Assembly (NCBI RefSeq): GCF_000711795.1
Contig: NZ_JONH01000011.1
Span: 1-64,000 of the forward strand
DNA length: 64,000 bases
Direction: 5' to 3'
Source: Vibrio pacinii DSM 19139
Lineage (GTDB): Bacteria > Pseudomonadota > Gammaproteobacteria > Enterobacterales > Vibrionaceae
Shown here: positions 55,018 through 63,580 of the stretch, piece after piece
How positions within the stretch are numbered: the first letter of the stretch is position 1
How the letters are laid out: each line of letters begins with the position of its first letter
Made by a program: the position numbers and the translations under genes
The notes under the pieces: model-generated
What the model saw: the letters and a program-made list of their open reading frames with translations, nothing else
Databases searched by the model: none
Told to the model about the DNA's origin: nothing

Positions 55018-56391
55018 ATGTCAGTGGCAGTTATCGCTTCACTTGCGATATTTCTTGGCATTCTGGTGTTTCTTTACACACAGCAGAATAAAGAGAACTC
55101 TTTATCACGTCTCGTTTTACTCGGTTTAGTTTTCGGCAGCTCATTTGGCTTGGCGCTTCAGCTGGTGTTGGGCGAAGGTCATCCAGCGATTAGCCAAACC
55201 TTAGACTGGGTGAATGTGGTTGGCCGTGGCTATGTCGGCTTATTAAAAATGGTGATCATGCCTTTAGTGCTGGTCTCAATGATTGCGGCTGTGGTTAAAC
55301 TCGAAAAAGGTGGTGCACTGGGTAAGATATCTGGACTGACCATTTCAGTATTATTGGCAACAACAGCCATTTCAGCTCTGATTGGTATTGTCATTACTCA
55401 AGCCTTTGGTCTCAGCGCAGAAGGTTTAACGGAAGGCGCACGTGAGACAGCACGCATGGCTGCACTTGAGAGCCGCGCTGACAAAGTGAGCGATCTTAGT
55501 ATTCCACAGATGTTAGTCAGCTTTATTCCTACTAATCCATTTGCCGATCTCACAGGCGCTCGCTCAACATCGATTATTGCGGTCGTTATCTTTGGTGTGC
55601 TAACTGGCATTGCGGCGCGCAAAGTGATGGCAGAGAAGCAAGAGCTAGAGTCACCTATCCGCACCTTCGTTGACGCGGCGCAATCTATCGTTATGCGCTT
55701 AGTTAAGATGATCATGGCACTGACGCCTTATGGTATTGCCGCACTAATGGCGAAAGTGGTCGCGACCTCAAGTGCTGCTGATATTCTCAATCTTCTCGGC
55801 TTTATCATTGCGTCTTACGTTGCTATTGCGCTTATGTTTGTTGTGCACGGTATTTTAGTCTCTTTCGTTGGTGTAAGCCCAAAAGAGTATTTCCAGAAGA
55901 TTTGGCCCGTGCTGACGTTTGCGTTCACCTCTCGCAGTTCAGCGGCGACCATTCCATTGAATGTCGAGGCACAAATCAATCAGTTGCGAGTACCACCGGC
56001 GATTGCTAATTTGTCGGCCTCATTTGGTGCCACCATAGGTCAAAATGGTTGTGCGGGTATCTATCCGGCGATGTTGGCCGTAATGGTTGCACCATCAGTT
56101 GGCATTGATCCTATGGATATCAACTTTATTGTTTCTTTGATTGCCATCATTGTTGTCAGCTCATTTGGTATTGCGGGGGTTGGTGGTGGCGCGACGTTTG
56201 CCGCGCTGATCGTACTGCCTGCGATGGGCTTACCCGTCACCATTGCCGCGCTGCTTATTTCTATCGAGCCACTGATCGATATGGCGCGCACCGCACTTAA
56301 TGTATCCGGTGCAATGACCGCTGGTACGATTACGAGTCGCTTGATGGGGCAAAAACTCAGCGACGAACAACTCGAAACACAGCAAGCTTAA
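55018..56391 (+). CDS. tcyP: L-cystine/sodium symporter TcyP (YdjN)
   Basis: A 457-aa dicarboxylate/amino acid:cation symporter family member. Strong similarity to E. coli YdjN is visible in VVGRGYVGLLKMVIMPLV, SFIPTNPFADLTGA, WPVLTFAFTSRSSAATIPLN and ATIGQNGCAGIYPAMLAVM. It imports cystine with sodium. The ATG at 55018 is chosen over an in-frame TTG three codons earlier because AAGG lies at the right distance. A terminator follows. Confidence 0.88.
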   Translation: MSVAVIASLAIFLGILVFLYTQQNKENSLSRLVLLGLVFGSSFGLALQLVLGEGHPAISQTLDWVNVVGRGYVGLLKMVIMPLVLVSMIAAVVKLEKGGALGKISGLTISVLLATTAISALIGIVITQAFGLSAEGLTEGARETARMAALESRADKVSDLSIPQMLVSFIPTNPFADLTGARSTSIIAVVIFGVLTGIAARKVMAEKQELESPIRTFVDAAQSIVMRLVKMIMALTPYGIAALMAKVVATSSAADILNLLGFIIASYVAIALMFVVHGILVSFVGVSPKEYFQKIWPVLTFAFTSRSSAATIPLNVEAQINQLRVPPAIANLSASFGATIGQNGCAGIYPAMLAVMVAPSVGIDPMDINFIVSLIAIIVVSSFGIAGVGGGATFAALIVLPAMGLPVTIAALLISIEPLIDMARTALNVSGAMTAGTITSRLMGQKLSDEQLETQQA

Positions 56392-56409
56392 ATCACAAAC
56401 ACATTGTTC

Positions 56410-56438
56410 AATGGCCGACTTACGTTGGCCATTTTTTT
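56410..56438 (+). terminator. Terminator of tcyP
   Basis: AATGGCC and GGCCATT pair and are followed by seven T, 19 nt after the stop. Confidence 0.88.
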
Positions 56439-56525
56439 ATCTAACTTCCGCCTAAACCGCGAACAGGTTTGCCTTGTCGAAACAGCAATGGTCTAATACC
56501 CAAGTGAATTTCAACCGTTGGTAAA

Positions 56526-57956
56526 ATGATAATGCAACAAGAGCAACAACCTACGTTCTTCTTTTTTGATTACGAAACGTGGGGAACAAGCCCTGCCAAA
56601 GATCGTCCTTGTCAATTTGCTGGCGTGCGCACCGATATGGACTTTAATATCATTGGCGAGCCTCTTGTTATCTATTGCCAGCCGCCTGCAGACTACTTAC
56701 CGTCCCCAGAAGCGGCTTTGATTACCGGCATTACACCACAAACGGCAGAGACCCAAGGCCTTATCGAGCCAGAATTTATCGCCAAAATCCATGAACAACT
56801 TGCCACGCCTAACACCATTAGCCTTGGTTACAATAGTATTCGTTTTGATGATGAAGTAACACGCTATACCTGCTATCGCAATTTTATCGACCCATACGCA
56901 TGGAGTTGGAAAAATGGCAATTCACGCTGGGATTTACTTGATGTGATGCGTGCTTGTTACGCACTGCGGCCTGAAGGCATTAATTGGCCAGAAAACGACG
57001 AGGGATTTATTAGCTTCAAGCTTGAGCATCTCTCGGTTGCCAACGGCATTGAACACGCCAACGCTCACGACGCGATGGCCGATGTGATCGCCACGATTGA
57101 AATGGCTAAAAAAGTGAAAGCCGCACAACCTAAACTGTTCGACTATTTCTTGAGCATGCGTCACAAGCGTAAACTCAACGAGCTTATCGATATCGTTAAT
57201 ATGACCCCATTAATGCACGTATCAGGCATGCTGGGGAAAGAGTGTCGTTACACCAGTTGGATCGTTCCTGTTGCTTGGCATCCAACCAACCAAAACGCCG
57301 TCATTTGTGTTGACCTAGCCAAAGATCCGCAAGCCTTGCTCGATCTAGACGTCGAATCGCTCAATCAACGCTTATATACCAAGCGCTCTGAACTTGGTCC
57401 CGATGAATTGCCGGTTCCTGTCAAGCTAGTGCATTTAAATAAATGCCCGATTTTAGCACCCGCCAAAACATTAACCGCTGAAAATGCCGCAGCCATTGGC
57501 ATTGATCGAGAAAAATGTTTAGAGAATCTCGCTCGTTTACGTCAACATCCAGAAATTCGTGAAAAACTCATCGGTGTTTACACGATTGAGCGTGAATACG
57601 AGAAAAGTACTGATGTCGATACTCAACTTTATGACGGTTTCTTCTCTCCGGCTGATAAAGCGGCAATGGATATTATTCGTGAAACCGATCCTAATCATTT
57701 AGCGGCTTTGGATATCAGCTTTAACGATCCTCGCATTAAACCCCTGTTGTTTCGCTATCGTGCTCGCCACTACCCTTGGACATTGGATGAAGCAGAGCAA
57801 CAACGCTGGGCGAACCACTGCCGTGACTACTTCGAAAGCCGTATTGAACAGTACATGCTGAATTTAGAAAACTTAGTTCACGAACATGAGAGTGACGCAA
57901 GTAAGATGGCTATTTTAAAATCCATCTACCAATATGTAGAAAAACGAGTATCCTAG
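56526..57956 (+). CDS. sbcB: Exodeoxyribonuclease I SbcB
   Basis: SbcB is the 3'-5' single-strand exonuclease used in recombination and mismatch repair. The 476-aa protein opens with the DEDD motif FFFDYETWGTSPAKDRPCQFA, has NSIRFDDEVTRY and the third acidic motif NAHDAMADVIATI, and the SH3-like and C-terminal domains of ExoI follow (VAWHPTNQNAVICVDLAKDP, YTIEREYEKSTDVD). Start may be this ATG or the ATG two codons later. Length is that of E. coli ExoI. Confidence 0.94.
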   Translation: MIMQQEQQPTFFFFDYETWGTSPAKDRPCQFAGVRTDMDFNIIGEPLVIYCQPPADYLPSPEAALITGITPQTAETQGLIEPEFIAKIHEQLATPNTISLGYNSIRFDDEVTRYTCYRNFIDPYAWSWKNGNSRWDLLDVMRACYALRPEGINWPENDEGFISFKLEHLSVANGIEHANAHDAMADVIATIEMAKKVKAAQPKLFDYFLSMRHKRKLNELIDIVNMTPLMHVSGMLGKECRYTSWIVPVAWHPTNQNAVICVDLAKDPQALLDLDVESLNQRLYTKRSELGPDELPVPVKLVHLNKCPILAPAKTLTAENAAAIGIDREKCLENLARLRQHPEIREKLIGVYTIEREYEKSTDVDTQLYDGFFSPADKAAMDIIRETDPNHLAALDISFNDPRIKPLLFRYRARHYPWTLDEAEQQRWANHCRDYFESRIEQYMLNLENLVHEHESDASKMAILKSIYQYVEKRVS

Positions 57957-58046
57957 ATATTTCTTAGTACTAAGTCCTGCACCCTACTGCAAATCCTGAC
58001 GACCGCAACGAAATCAATTATTAGGCGTTAGGTAATTGATAAATAA

Positions 58047-58073
58047 AAGCTTTGGCGCTAAATGTCAAAGCTT
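58047..58073 (+). promoter_or_regulatory. Hairpin in the lrgAB leader
   Basis: AAGCTTTGGC and GTCAAAGCTT pair at nine of ten positions plus one G-T, around GCTAAAT. It lies 60 nt before lrgA; there is no T run immediately after it. It could be the sbcB terminator or a leader element of lrgAB. Confidence 0.4.
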
Positions 58074-58132
58074 GTACCTGTTTAAATAACTGCTTATTTA
58101 ACTTGGTAATAGACGTTGGACGATAATTTACT

Positions 58133-58498
58133 ATGACCAAAACCGTGCTTCAGTACGCTGTTTCTATGGCGCTGATATTTTTATGCCTTGTTGCTGGCAT
58201 CAATATTCAACACTTACTCGACACCGCTATCCCCGGCAGTATTATCGGTATGCTGATCTTATTTGGTCTGATGGCCAGTGGCTTAGTGCGACCTGACTGG
58301 GTAAGACCTAGCGCGACGCTATTTATTCGATATATGGTGCTGCTTTTTGTTCCTATCAGCGTAGGTTTGATGGAGCACTCTGATATGTTGTTAGCCAACG
58401 CTTGGCCAATTTTAGCCAGTGCCGTTGGTGGTACTTTGATTGTCTTGGTACTGTTGGGCTTAATGCTCGACCGGATATTGAAAGGAGGGCAGCAATAA
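58133..58498 (+). CDS. LrgA/CidA family holin-like protein
   Basis: A 121-aa membrane protein with four hydrophobic segments and the family phrase [18 protein letters not shown], followed by [19 protein letters not shown]. LrgA/CidA proteins are holin-like and act with LrgB in murein hydrolase control or in pyruvate/overflow metabolite transport. The stop overlaps the lrgB start by one base. Confidence 0.88.
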   Translation: MTKTVLQYAVSMALIFLCLVAGINIQHLLDTAIPGSIIGMLILFGLMASGLVRPDWVRPSATLFIRYMVLLFVPISVGLMEHSDMLLANAWPILASAVGGTLIVLVLLGLMLDRILKGGQQ

Positions 58499-59175
58499 TG
58501 TGGCTACTTATTACTATTGTTGTCTTTTTTGCTTCACGTTGGTTATGCAAGCAATTCAAAAGCCCCTTCATGAATCCACTGTTGATTAGCCTTGGAGTCT
58601 TGATCCCAATACTGACCTATTTCAAGGTACCTTTTGAGACCTACTACTCGGACAACACTTGGATTAACTATCTACTGCAACCCGCTGTCGTGGCACTTGC
58701 TTTTCCCCTTTATGAACAACTCCCACAGATCCGTGCGAACTGGCGTATTATCATGTTGGCGTGTGGTGTTGGTAGTGTCATGTCGATGCTAAGCGCCAGT
58801 ATGATTGCGGTCTATATGCAGGCTGATTTAAGCTTGATTGCCAGTTTACTCGGAAAATCGGTCACGACACCGATTGCAATGGAAGTCTCTAGCCACTTAG
58901 GTGGAGAACCTGCGATTGCGGCAATATTGGTGCTGATCGTCGGTCTATTTGGCGCGATCATGGCCTACCCAATCTACAACGTCTTAAATATTACTCACCC
59001 GATTGCCAGGGGATTAACCATGGGCACGGTCTCTCATGCTCTGGGAACCGCAACGTGCGCAGAGAAAGATCCTCAAGATGCCGCGTTCAGTTCTTTGGCG
59101 CTGGTGGTATGTGGTGTGATTACCTCAATACTTGCTCCATCTTTCTTCTCTTTAGCACTTTGGATTTCAGCTTAA
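58498..59175 (+). CDS. lrgB: LrgB/CidB family membrane protein
   Basis: A 225-aa membrane protein. Family motifs are ALAFPLYEQLPQIRANW, LLGKSVTTPIAMEVSSHLGG and GLTMGTVSHALGTATCAEKDPQDAAFSSLALVVCG, the signature of LrgB. The frame is open further upstream, but the ATG at 58498 has AAAGGAGGGC before it and overlaps the lrgA stop (TAATG). It forms the two-gene lrgAB unit. Confidence 0.9.
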   Translation: MWLLITIVVFFASRWLCKQFKSPFMNPLLISLGVLIPILTYFKVPFETYYSDNTWINYLLQPAVVALAFPLYEQLPQIRANWRIIMLACGVGSVMSMLSASMIAVYMQADLSLIASLLGKSVTTPIAMEVSSHLGGEPAIAAILVLIVGLFGAIMAYPIYNVLNITHPIARGLTMGTVSHALGTATCAEKDPQDAAFSSLALVVCGVITSILAPSFFSLALWISA

Positions 59176-59258
59176 GTCCGTTTGAGCCACCCTGCGTGGC
59201 TCGTTACGCTCAGTGATGTACTTTTGTAATCGTTATCATGTGTGAGCTCACTCTAATT

Positions 59259-59305
59259 ATGCAACAAACACTCAAATTGCATTCATTGTTGTGATCTACA
59301 TCTCT
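59259..59305 (+). promoter_or_regulatory. CytR-like half sites and a weak CRP-like site before cdd
   Basis: ATGCAAC (59259-59265) and TTGCATT (59277-59283) are inverted copies of the CytR octamer GTTGCATT, 7 of 8 or better. TGTGA-N6-TCTCT at 59290-59305 matches half of a CRP site well and the other half weakly; another TGTGAGCTCAC dyad lies at 59241-59251. In E. coli cdd is controlled by CytR and CRP, so the arrangement makes sense. Confidence 0.5.
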
Positions 59306-59409
59306 GCTTTAATCTTCTCGTTACATAAAATGAAATACCAGTATCGGGGTTTAAATCCAATTAAAGGTATAGACTCTAGATATCCATTATGCAGATTAAA
59401 GGATTCACT

Positions 59410-60297
59410 ATGAGAAGCCGCATTGAACAGGCGCTATCTGAAGTGCCAAAAAACGTCGCTGATTTTCTATCACCTATTATTCTTGCTGACGATTTTGACG
59501 CGACCTTATCTTCAGAGCAATTTGAGCAACTACTGACAATATCTGGCTTAGAAGACGTTGATCTTCGTGTTGCATTATTGCCATTTGCGGCGGCTTATTC
59601 TTATGCCCCACTATCAAACTTTTATGTTGGCGCCATTGTTCGTGGCCTATCCGGCAAACTCTATTTTGGTGCCAATGTTGAATTTTTGGGCGTGCAGTTG
59701 GGTCAAACCGTGCATGCGGAACAATCAGCTATCAGCCACGCTTGGATGAAAGGCGAACAGGGTGTTAAAGACATCACGATTAACTTTAGCCCTTGTGGCC
59801 ACTGCCGCCAATTCATGAACGAGCTATCGACCGCCGATCAGCTTGAAATACAACTGCCACAACGCGATGGTAAAAAGCTGCAAGCGTATTTACCTGAGTC
59901 ATTTGGTCCGGCAGATCTCGGTATCAAATCCGCTCTGATGGCGCAGGTTGATCATGGTAAACACAGTGACGATCAAGACGAATTTATTCAGTTAGCGCTT
60001 GCTGCACTTAACCGTAGTCATGCGCCTTATACCCATAACTTAAGTGGCGTAGCGTTAAAAATGCGCGATGGCAAAGTATATCAAGGCGCATACGCTGAAA
60101 ACGCCGCGTTCAACCCAAGTTTACCTCCGCTACAAGTGGCCTTAATTCAACTTTTTCTTGATCGTCAAACCCTTGAGGATATCGAGTCAGCGGCACTAGT
60201 AGAAGTTGCCGAAGGTACCATCAGCCACTTGGCAACCACCCAATCAACATTGGAAGCCCTTAATCCCGATATTCCAATGTCATACCTAGAAATTTAA
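59410..60297 (+). CDS. cdd: Cytidine deaminase
   Basis: Cdd converts cytidine and deoxycytidine to uridine forms in pyrimidine salvage. The 295-aa dimeric type has zinc and catalytic residues in [14 protein letters not shown] (HAE) and [13 protein letters not shown] (PCxxC). A second, non-catalytic deaminase-like domain fills the C-terminal half. The ATG at 59410 has AAAGGA six bases upstream and gives the E. coli length; the frame is open to 59389. A terminator follows. Confidence 0.93.
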   Translation: MRSRIEQALSEVPKNVADFLSPIILADDFDATLSSEQFEQLLTISGLEDVDLRVALLPFAAAYSYAPLSNFYVGAIVRGLSGKLYFGANVEFLGVQLGQTVHAEQSAISHAWMKGEQGVKDITINFSPCGHCRQFMNELSTADQLEIQLPQRDGKKLQAYLPESFGPADLGIKSALMAQVDHGKHSDDQDEFIQLALAALNRSHAPYTHNLSGVALKMRDGKVYQGAYAENAAFNPSLPPLQVALIQLFLDRQTLEDIESAALVEVAEGTISHLATTQSTLEALNPDIPMSYLEI

Positions 60298-60316
60298 GCG
60301 ATCAGTTTTAACATCG

Positions 60317-60340
60317 AAGGCGCTCAAACGAGCGCCTTTG
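60317..60340 (+). terminator. Terminator of cdd
   Basis: AAGGCGCTC, AAAC, GAGCGCCTT form a perfect 9-bp stem, followed by TGTCAT; the T tail is short. Confidence 0.7.
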
Positions 60341-60387
60341 TCATATCATAAACAACATTCGTTTGTACCCAAAAAAACCAATTACAG

Positions 60388-60411
60388 CAAAAAGCAAACG
60401 TTTGCTTTTTG
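60388..60411 (+). promoter_or_regulatory. PurR operator before purT (24-bp perfect palindrome)
   Basis: The central AAGCAAACGTTTGCTT matches the PurR box ACGCAAACGTTTGCGT, and the flanking bases extend the dyad to a perfect 24 bp. It lies about 60 bp before the purT start. This is the expected purine repressor site. Confidence 0.88.
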
Positions 60412-60469
60412 GTTGATATTCAGTATCATTCTCTTCAGTTTCTATTCCTTTAAGATGATAGGGTTAAAA

Positions 60470-61645
60470 ATGTTTGGTACAGCAACAGCAAGTCAAGCTA
60501 CACGTGTTTTACTATTGGGCTCGGGTGAATTGGGTAAAGAGGTCGCGATTGAGTGTCAACGTCTTGGCCTTGAAGTGATTGCTTGTGATCGTTATGAAAA
60601 CGCCCCCGCTATGCAAGTTGCTCACCGTAGCTACACTCTTGATATGCTTGATGGTGACGCTCTGCAAGCCATCATTGATAATGAGCAACCAGACTATGTC
60701 GTGCCTGAAATCGAAGCCATCGCCACTGATAAACTGGTTGAACTGGAGGCGAAAGGTGTCAACATCGTCCCAACTGCGAAAGCGACCAAACTGACGATGA
60801 ACCGTGAAGGCATTCGTCGCCTCGCGGCTGAAGAGCTCGGCCTTAATACATCGGCATATCGCTTTGCTGACAACTACCCAGAGTTTCGCGCCGCTGTCGA
60901 AACCGTAGGTATGCCTTGTGTGTGTAAACCCGTGATGAGTTCGTCAGGCAAAGGGCAAAGCGTAATCAAATGCACCGACGACATTGAAAAAGCATGGAAT
61001 TATGCCCAACAAGGTGGCCGTACTGGTGCCGGACGCGTTATTGTTGAAGGCTTTATTGATTTTGACTACGAAATTACCCTACTGACTGTACGTGCCGTTG
61101 ATGGCGTTCATTACTGTGCGCCGATTGGCCATCGTCAAGAAGATGGCGACTATCGTGAATCTTGGCAGCCACAAGTGATGTCTGATATCGCGCTCAGAGC
61201 CGCTCAAGATGCCGCAGGTAAAGTGGTTAATGCTTTGGGTGGATACGGAATTTTTGGCGTTGAGCTGTTTGTCAAAGGTGACAGCGTGATCTTTAATGAG
61301 GTCTCTCCGCGCCCACACGATACTGGCTTGGTTACTTTACTTTCTCAAGACAGTTCAGAGTTTGCGCTTCATGTTCGCGCGTTTACTGGTCTACCGATTT
61401 CGGCCATTACTCAGTATGGACCATCTGCATCAGCGGTTATTCTTGGCCAAGGTACTTCAAACAACATACAATTTGACGGCCTCGATAAAGCCCTAGCGGC
61501 GCCACAAACCCAGTTGCGTTTATTTGCCAAACCTGACATTGATGGTCGCCGCCGTTTAGGTGTCGCAATCACTCGCCGAGACACTGTTGAACAAGCCGTT
61601 GAAGATGCTGTCACTAGCGCCGCTCAGATTAAAATCATCTATTAA
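60470..61645 (+). CDS. purT: Formate-dependent GAR transformylase PurT
   Basis: PurT makes formyl-GAR from GAR, formate and ATP in purine synthesis. The 391-aa ATP-grasp protein starts [28 protein letters not shown], has [14 protein letters not shown] (ATP loop), [12 protein letters not shown] and [15 protein letters not shown]. The frame is open to 60338, but that extension runs across the PurR operator, so the ATG at 60470 is right. It shares a bidirectional terminator with tpm. Confidence 0.95.
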   Translation: MFGTATASQATRVLLLGSGELGKEVAIECQRLGLEVIACDRYENAPAMQVAHRSYTLDMLDGDALQAIIDNEQPDYVVPEIEAIATDKLVELEAKGVNIVPTAKATKLTMNREGIRRLAAEELGLNTSAYRFADNYPEFRAAVETVGMPCVCKPVMSSSGKGQSVIKCTDDIEKAWNYAQQGGRTGAGRVIVEGFIDFDYEITLLTVRAVDGVHYCAPIGHRQEDGDYRESWQPQVMSDIALRAAQDAAGKVVNALGGYGIFGVELFVKGDSVIFNEVSPRPHDTGLVTLLSQDSSEFALHVRAFTGLPISAITQYGPSASAVILGQGTSNNIQFDGLDKALAAPQTQLRLFAKPDIDGRRRLGVAITRRDTVEQAVEDAVTSAAQIKIIY

Positions 61646-61660
61646 TTGACCCAAAGACAC

Positions 61661-61693
61661 GAAAAAGGCTTGGTTCGAGACCAAGCCTTTTTC
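61661..61693. terminator. Bidirectional terminator between purT and tpm
   Basis: AAAAAGGCTTGGT and ACCAAGCCTTTTT pair perfectly around TCGAG, with A and T tracts for both directions. Confidence 0.92.
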
Positions 61694-61720
61694 TATCTAT
61701 TCCACTTTGACCAACGACGA

Positions 61721-62371
61721 CTAGTTACTTTCTAACAAATAGACTTCTTCAGCAAATCGAGACAGACCTTTGTTGGCAATTTTAGGGTGAGTTTCATTCG
61801 CCTCATCACGATAAAGCTTGGTTATTTTAAATTCAGGATACAATGCGTGAATTTCTTGCTCTGCCACTGAGAACGGTGGCCCTGCCATTTCGTGTTGCGG
61901 ATAATCTAAACTAACCAGCAAAATACGCCCGCCAGGATTCAGTAATGACTTGATTCTATTGGCATAATCAACTCGCATCTCGGGTGGCAGCGCCACCAAC
62001 GATGCTCGATCATAAACAATATCGACTGGTTTTATTGGCGCGGTAAACAAGTCTCCGGTGTAAATCGATAGTTCATCGAATTGAAACAGCTCATGCTGAC
62101 CATTAATCGGCACCACCATCGGAGTATAAAAATGCTCTGCAAAAAAAGCTCGAACGGCAATATTACTCAGCTCGACACCTTGAACGTCGCCATGCTTGGC
62201 GGCAAGCCAAACTAAATCCTCCGATTTACCACATAAAGGGACAAAGACTTTATCCTGATAGTCCGGTTTTGTATTGGACCAATACTCTACCAATAAGGGA
62301 TTGACATCGTCTAAATGAAAACCAAGTTGGTTCGCTGCCCACTTGTTGTGCCAAAATTCTGGGTCTCTCAT
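61721..62371 (-). CDS. tpm: Thiopurine S-methyltransferase
   Basis: A 216-aa SAM methyltransferase. It starts [20 protein letters not shown], the bacterial TPMT signature, and has [15 protein letters not shown] (SAM loop), [11 protein letters not shown] and [14 protein letters not shown]. In vibrios and pseudomonads it detoxifies tellurite and selenite by methylation. It is transcribed leftward from the gap shared with relV. Confidence 0.93.
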   Translation of the reverse strand: MRDPEFWHNKWAANQLGFHLDDVNPLLVEYWSNTKPDYQDKVFVPLCGKSEDLVWLAAKHGDVQGVELSNIAVRAFFAEHFYTPMVVPINGQHELFQFDELSIYTGDLFTAPIKPVDIVYDRASLVALPPEMRVDYANRIKSLLNPGGRILLVSLDYPQHEMAGPPFSVAEQEIHALYPEFKITKLYRDEANETHPKIANKGLSRFAEEVYLLESN

Positions 62372-62698
62372 CTTTTTTCTCGGTTACTGGCTTTAATCAC
62401 ACCTAGCCTAGCGGAATCTCATGCGTCTGGGTATCCCCGATTGCTTTTCTGTTATTCAGATTACGTTCATATAAATACGATATATTCAGTAACACATTGC
62501 TGTTGAACCTAAATTTTGGCCGTAACTCTAATTGAATGATAACAAAATGAGATAAGGCTCAAAGTTTTTAATCAAGGTTCAAAGTGAGGATTGGTAAAGC
62601 GAAATAAAAGCCCCATTTATTAATCAGAGATAAGTAGCGCAAGCGGTAGACCTTTGTTTGGCCCCTTTTAGCCCAGCCTACATATCTAAGGAGAGTGC
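62372..62698. promoter_or_regulatory. Divergent gap between tpm and relV
   Basis: This 327-bp region carries no gene I can support. It holds two near-identical 12-mers in direct repeat, AAGGCTCAAAGT (62554-62565) and AAGGTTCAAAGT (62574-62585), exactly 20 bp apart (two helical turns), a plausible activator or repressor site for relV. The relV ribosome site AAGGAGAG follows at about 62689-62696. Confidence 0.5.
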
Positions 62699-63472
62699 AT
62701 GAGTCTATTCTTGCGTACCACGGCGTTAATGCTTTTGATGCTCAGCCGAGCCCCTGCATTTGCCGCTATTCCGACGGCTCCCGATGAGCAACAAAATCAT
62801 CCGACTAACCAAAACCAAGTCTGCTCACAAGCGTTCAAACATAACTTGAGCGGCCTGTATGGCATCCAGTCTATGCCTACCTTGCCTCTTCAGCCTTATA
62901 GTGATTTTGACATCCTTTATAGCAAAGCCCACCAGGCTCAAGCCGAACTAGAAACCTTGTGTAAAAGTACTGCTCTCTTGACTGATACCACCGCCTATTT
63001 TGCTGGCATCAAAGCTTCTCAGCGCGCCAAAGACAAGATTGCCCATGAATTGAACGGTCAAGTGGAACGCATCACTGACCTTGCTCGTGCCACGATTGTC
63101 GCTGATGATATCGAAAGTCTGATGTCTGTTTACGAAGTATTAAACCGCGAAACCACGGTAGTTAAAGCGAAAAACCGTTTTAAAAAACCCGCAGCCTCTG
63201 GCTATCGCGATTTAAATCTCCTAGTCAAATTACCTAAAACTGGTTTAATTGCAGAAATCCAACTCCACCTCAAAGCTATTGCTGATGTTAAAAGCGGCCC
63301 TGAACACGACATTTATGAGAACGTACAAAAAATTGAGCGCCAAGCCGCACGTGAAAACCGTGAATTGAATGACTTTGAAGTTGCACAAATTCGCTCAATG
63401 CGCCGTGAATCTGAAGCCCTGTACCAAAATGCTTGGCAGCCTTATATCACAACGCATCTCTCTGCCGCATAA
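62699..63472 (+). CDS. relV: Small alarmone synthetase RelV
   Basis: RelV makes (p)ppGpp from GTP/GDP and ATP in vibrios, as a third synthetase beside RelA and SpoT. The 257-aa protein has a RelA/SpoT synthetase domain: RITDLARATIVADDIESL, GYRDLNLLV and LIAEIQLHLKAI, with E186 as the expected metal-binding Glu and K105 or K111 as the ATP-binding basic residue. Unusually the first 23 residues (MSLFLRTTALMLLMLSRAPA then FAA) look like a signal peptide. AAGGAGAG before the ATG shows this start is used. The DUF3187 gene follows 108 nt later. Confidence 0.88.
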   Translation: MSLFLRTTALMLLMLSRAPAFAAIPTAPDEQQNHPTNQNQVCSQAFKHNLSGLYGIQSMPTLPLQPYSDFDILYSKAHQAQAELETLCKSTALLTDTTAYFAGIKASQRAKDKIAHELNGQVERITDLARATIVADDIESLMSVYEVLNRETTVVKAKNRFKKPAASGYRDLNLLVKLPKTGLIAEIQLHLKAIADVKSGPEHDIYENVQKIERQAARENRELNDFEVAQIRSMRRESEALYQNAWQPYITTHLSAA

Positions 63473-63580
63473 CGATTTTCTGTGCATACCTAAGCCTAGG
63501 TAGCTGGTTTTAATGAGCGGTCATTAATCTTTCAAACTATATTTATATCAAAAGGATAATCAAATAGTTTGGAGGATATA

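Noticed and set aside
60338..60469. Longer N-terminus of PurT
   Set aside because: It would translate the cdd terminator flank and the PurR operator; the family start is at 60470.
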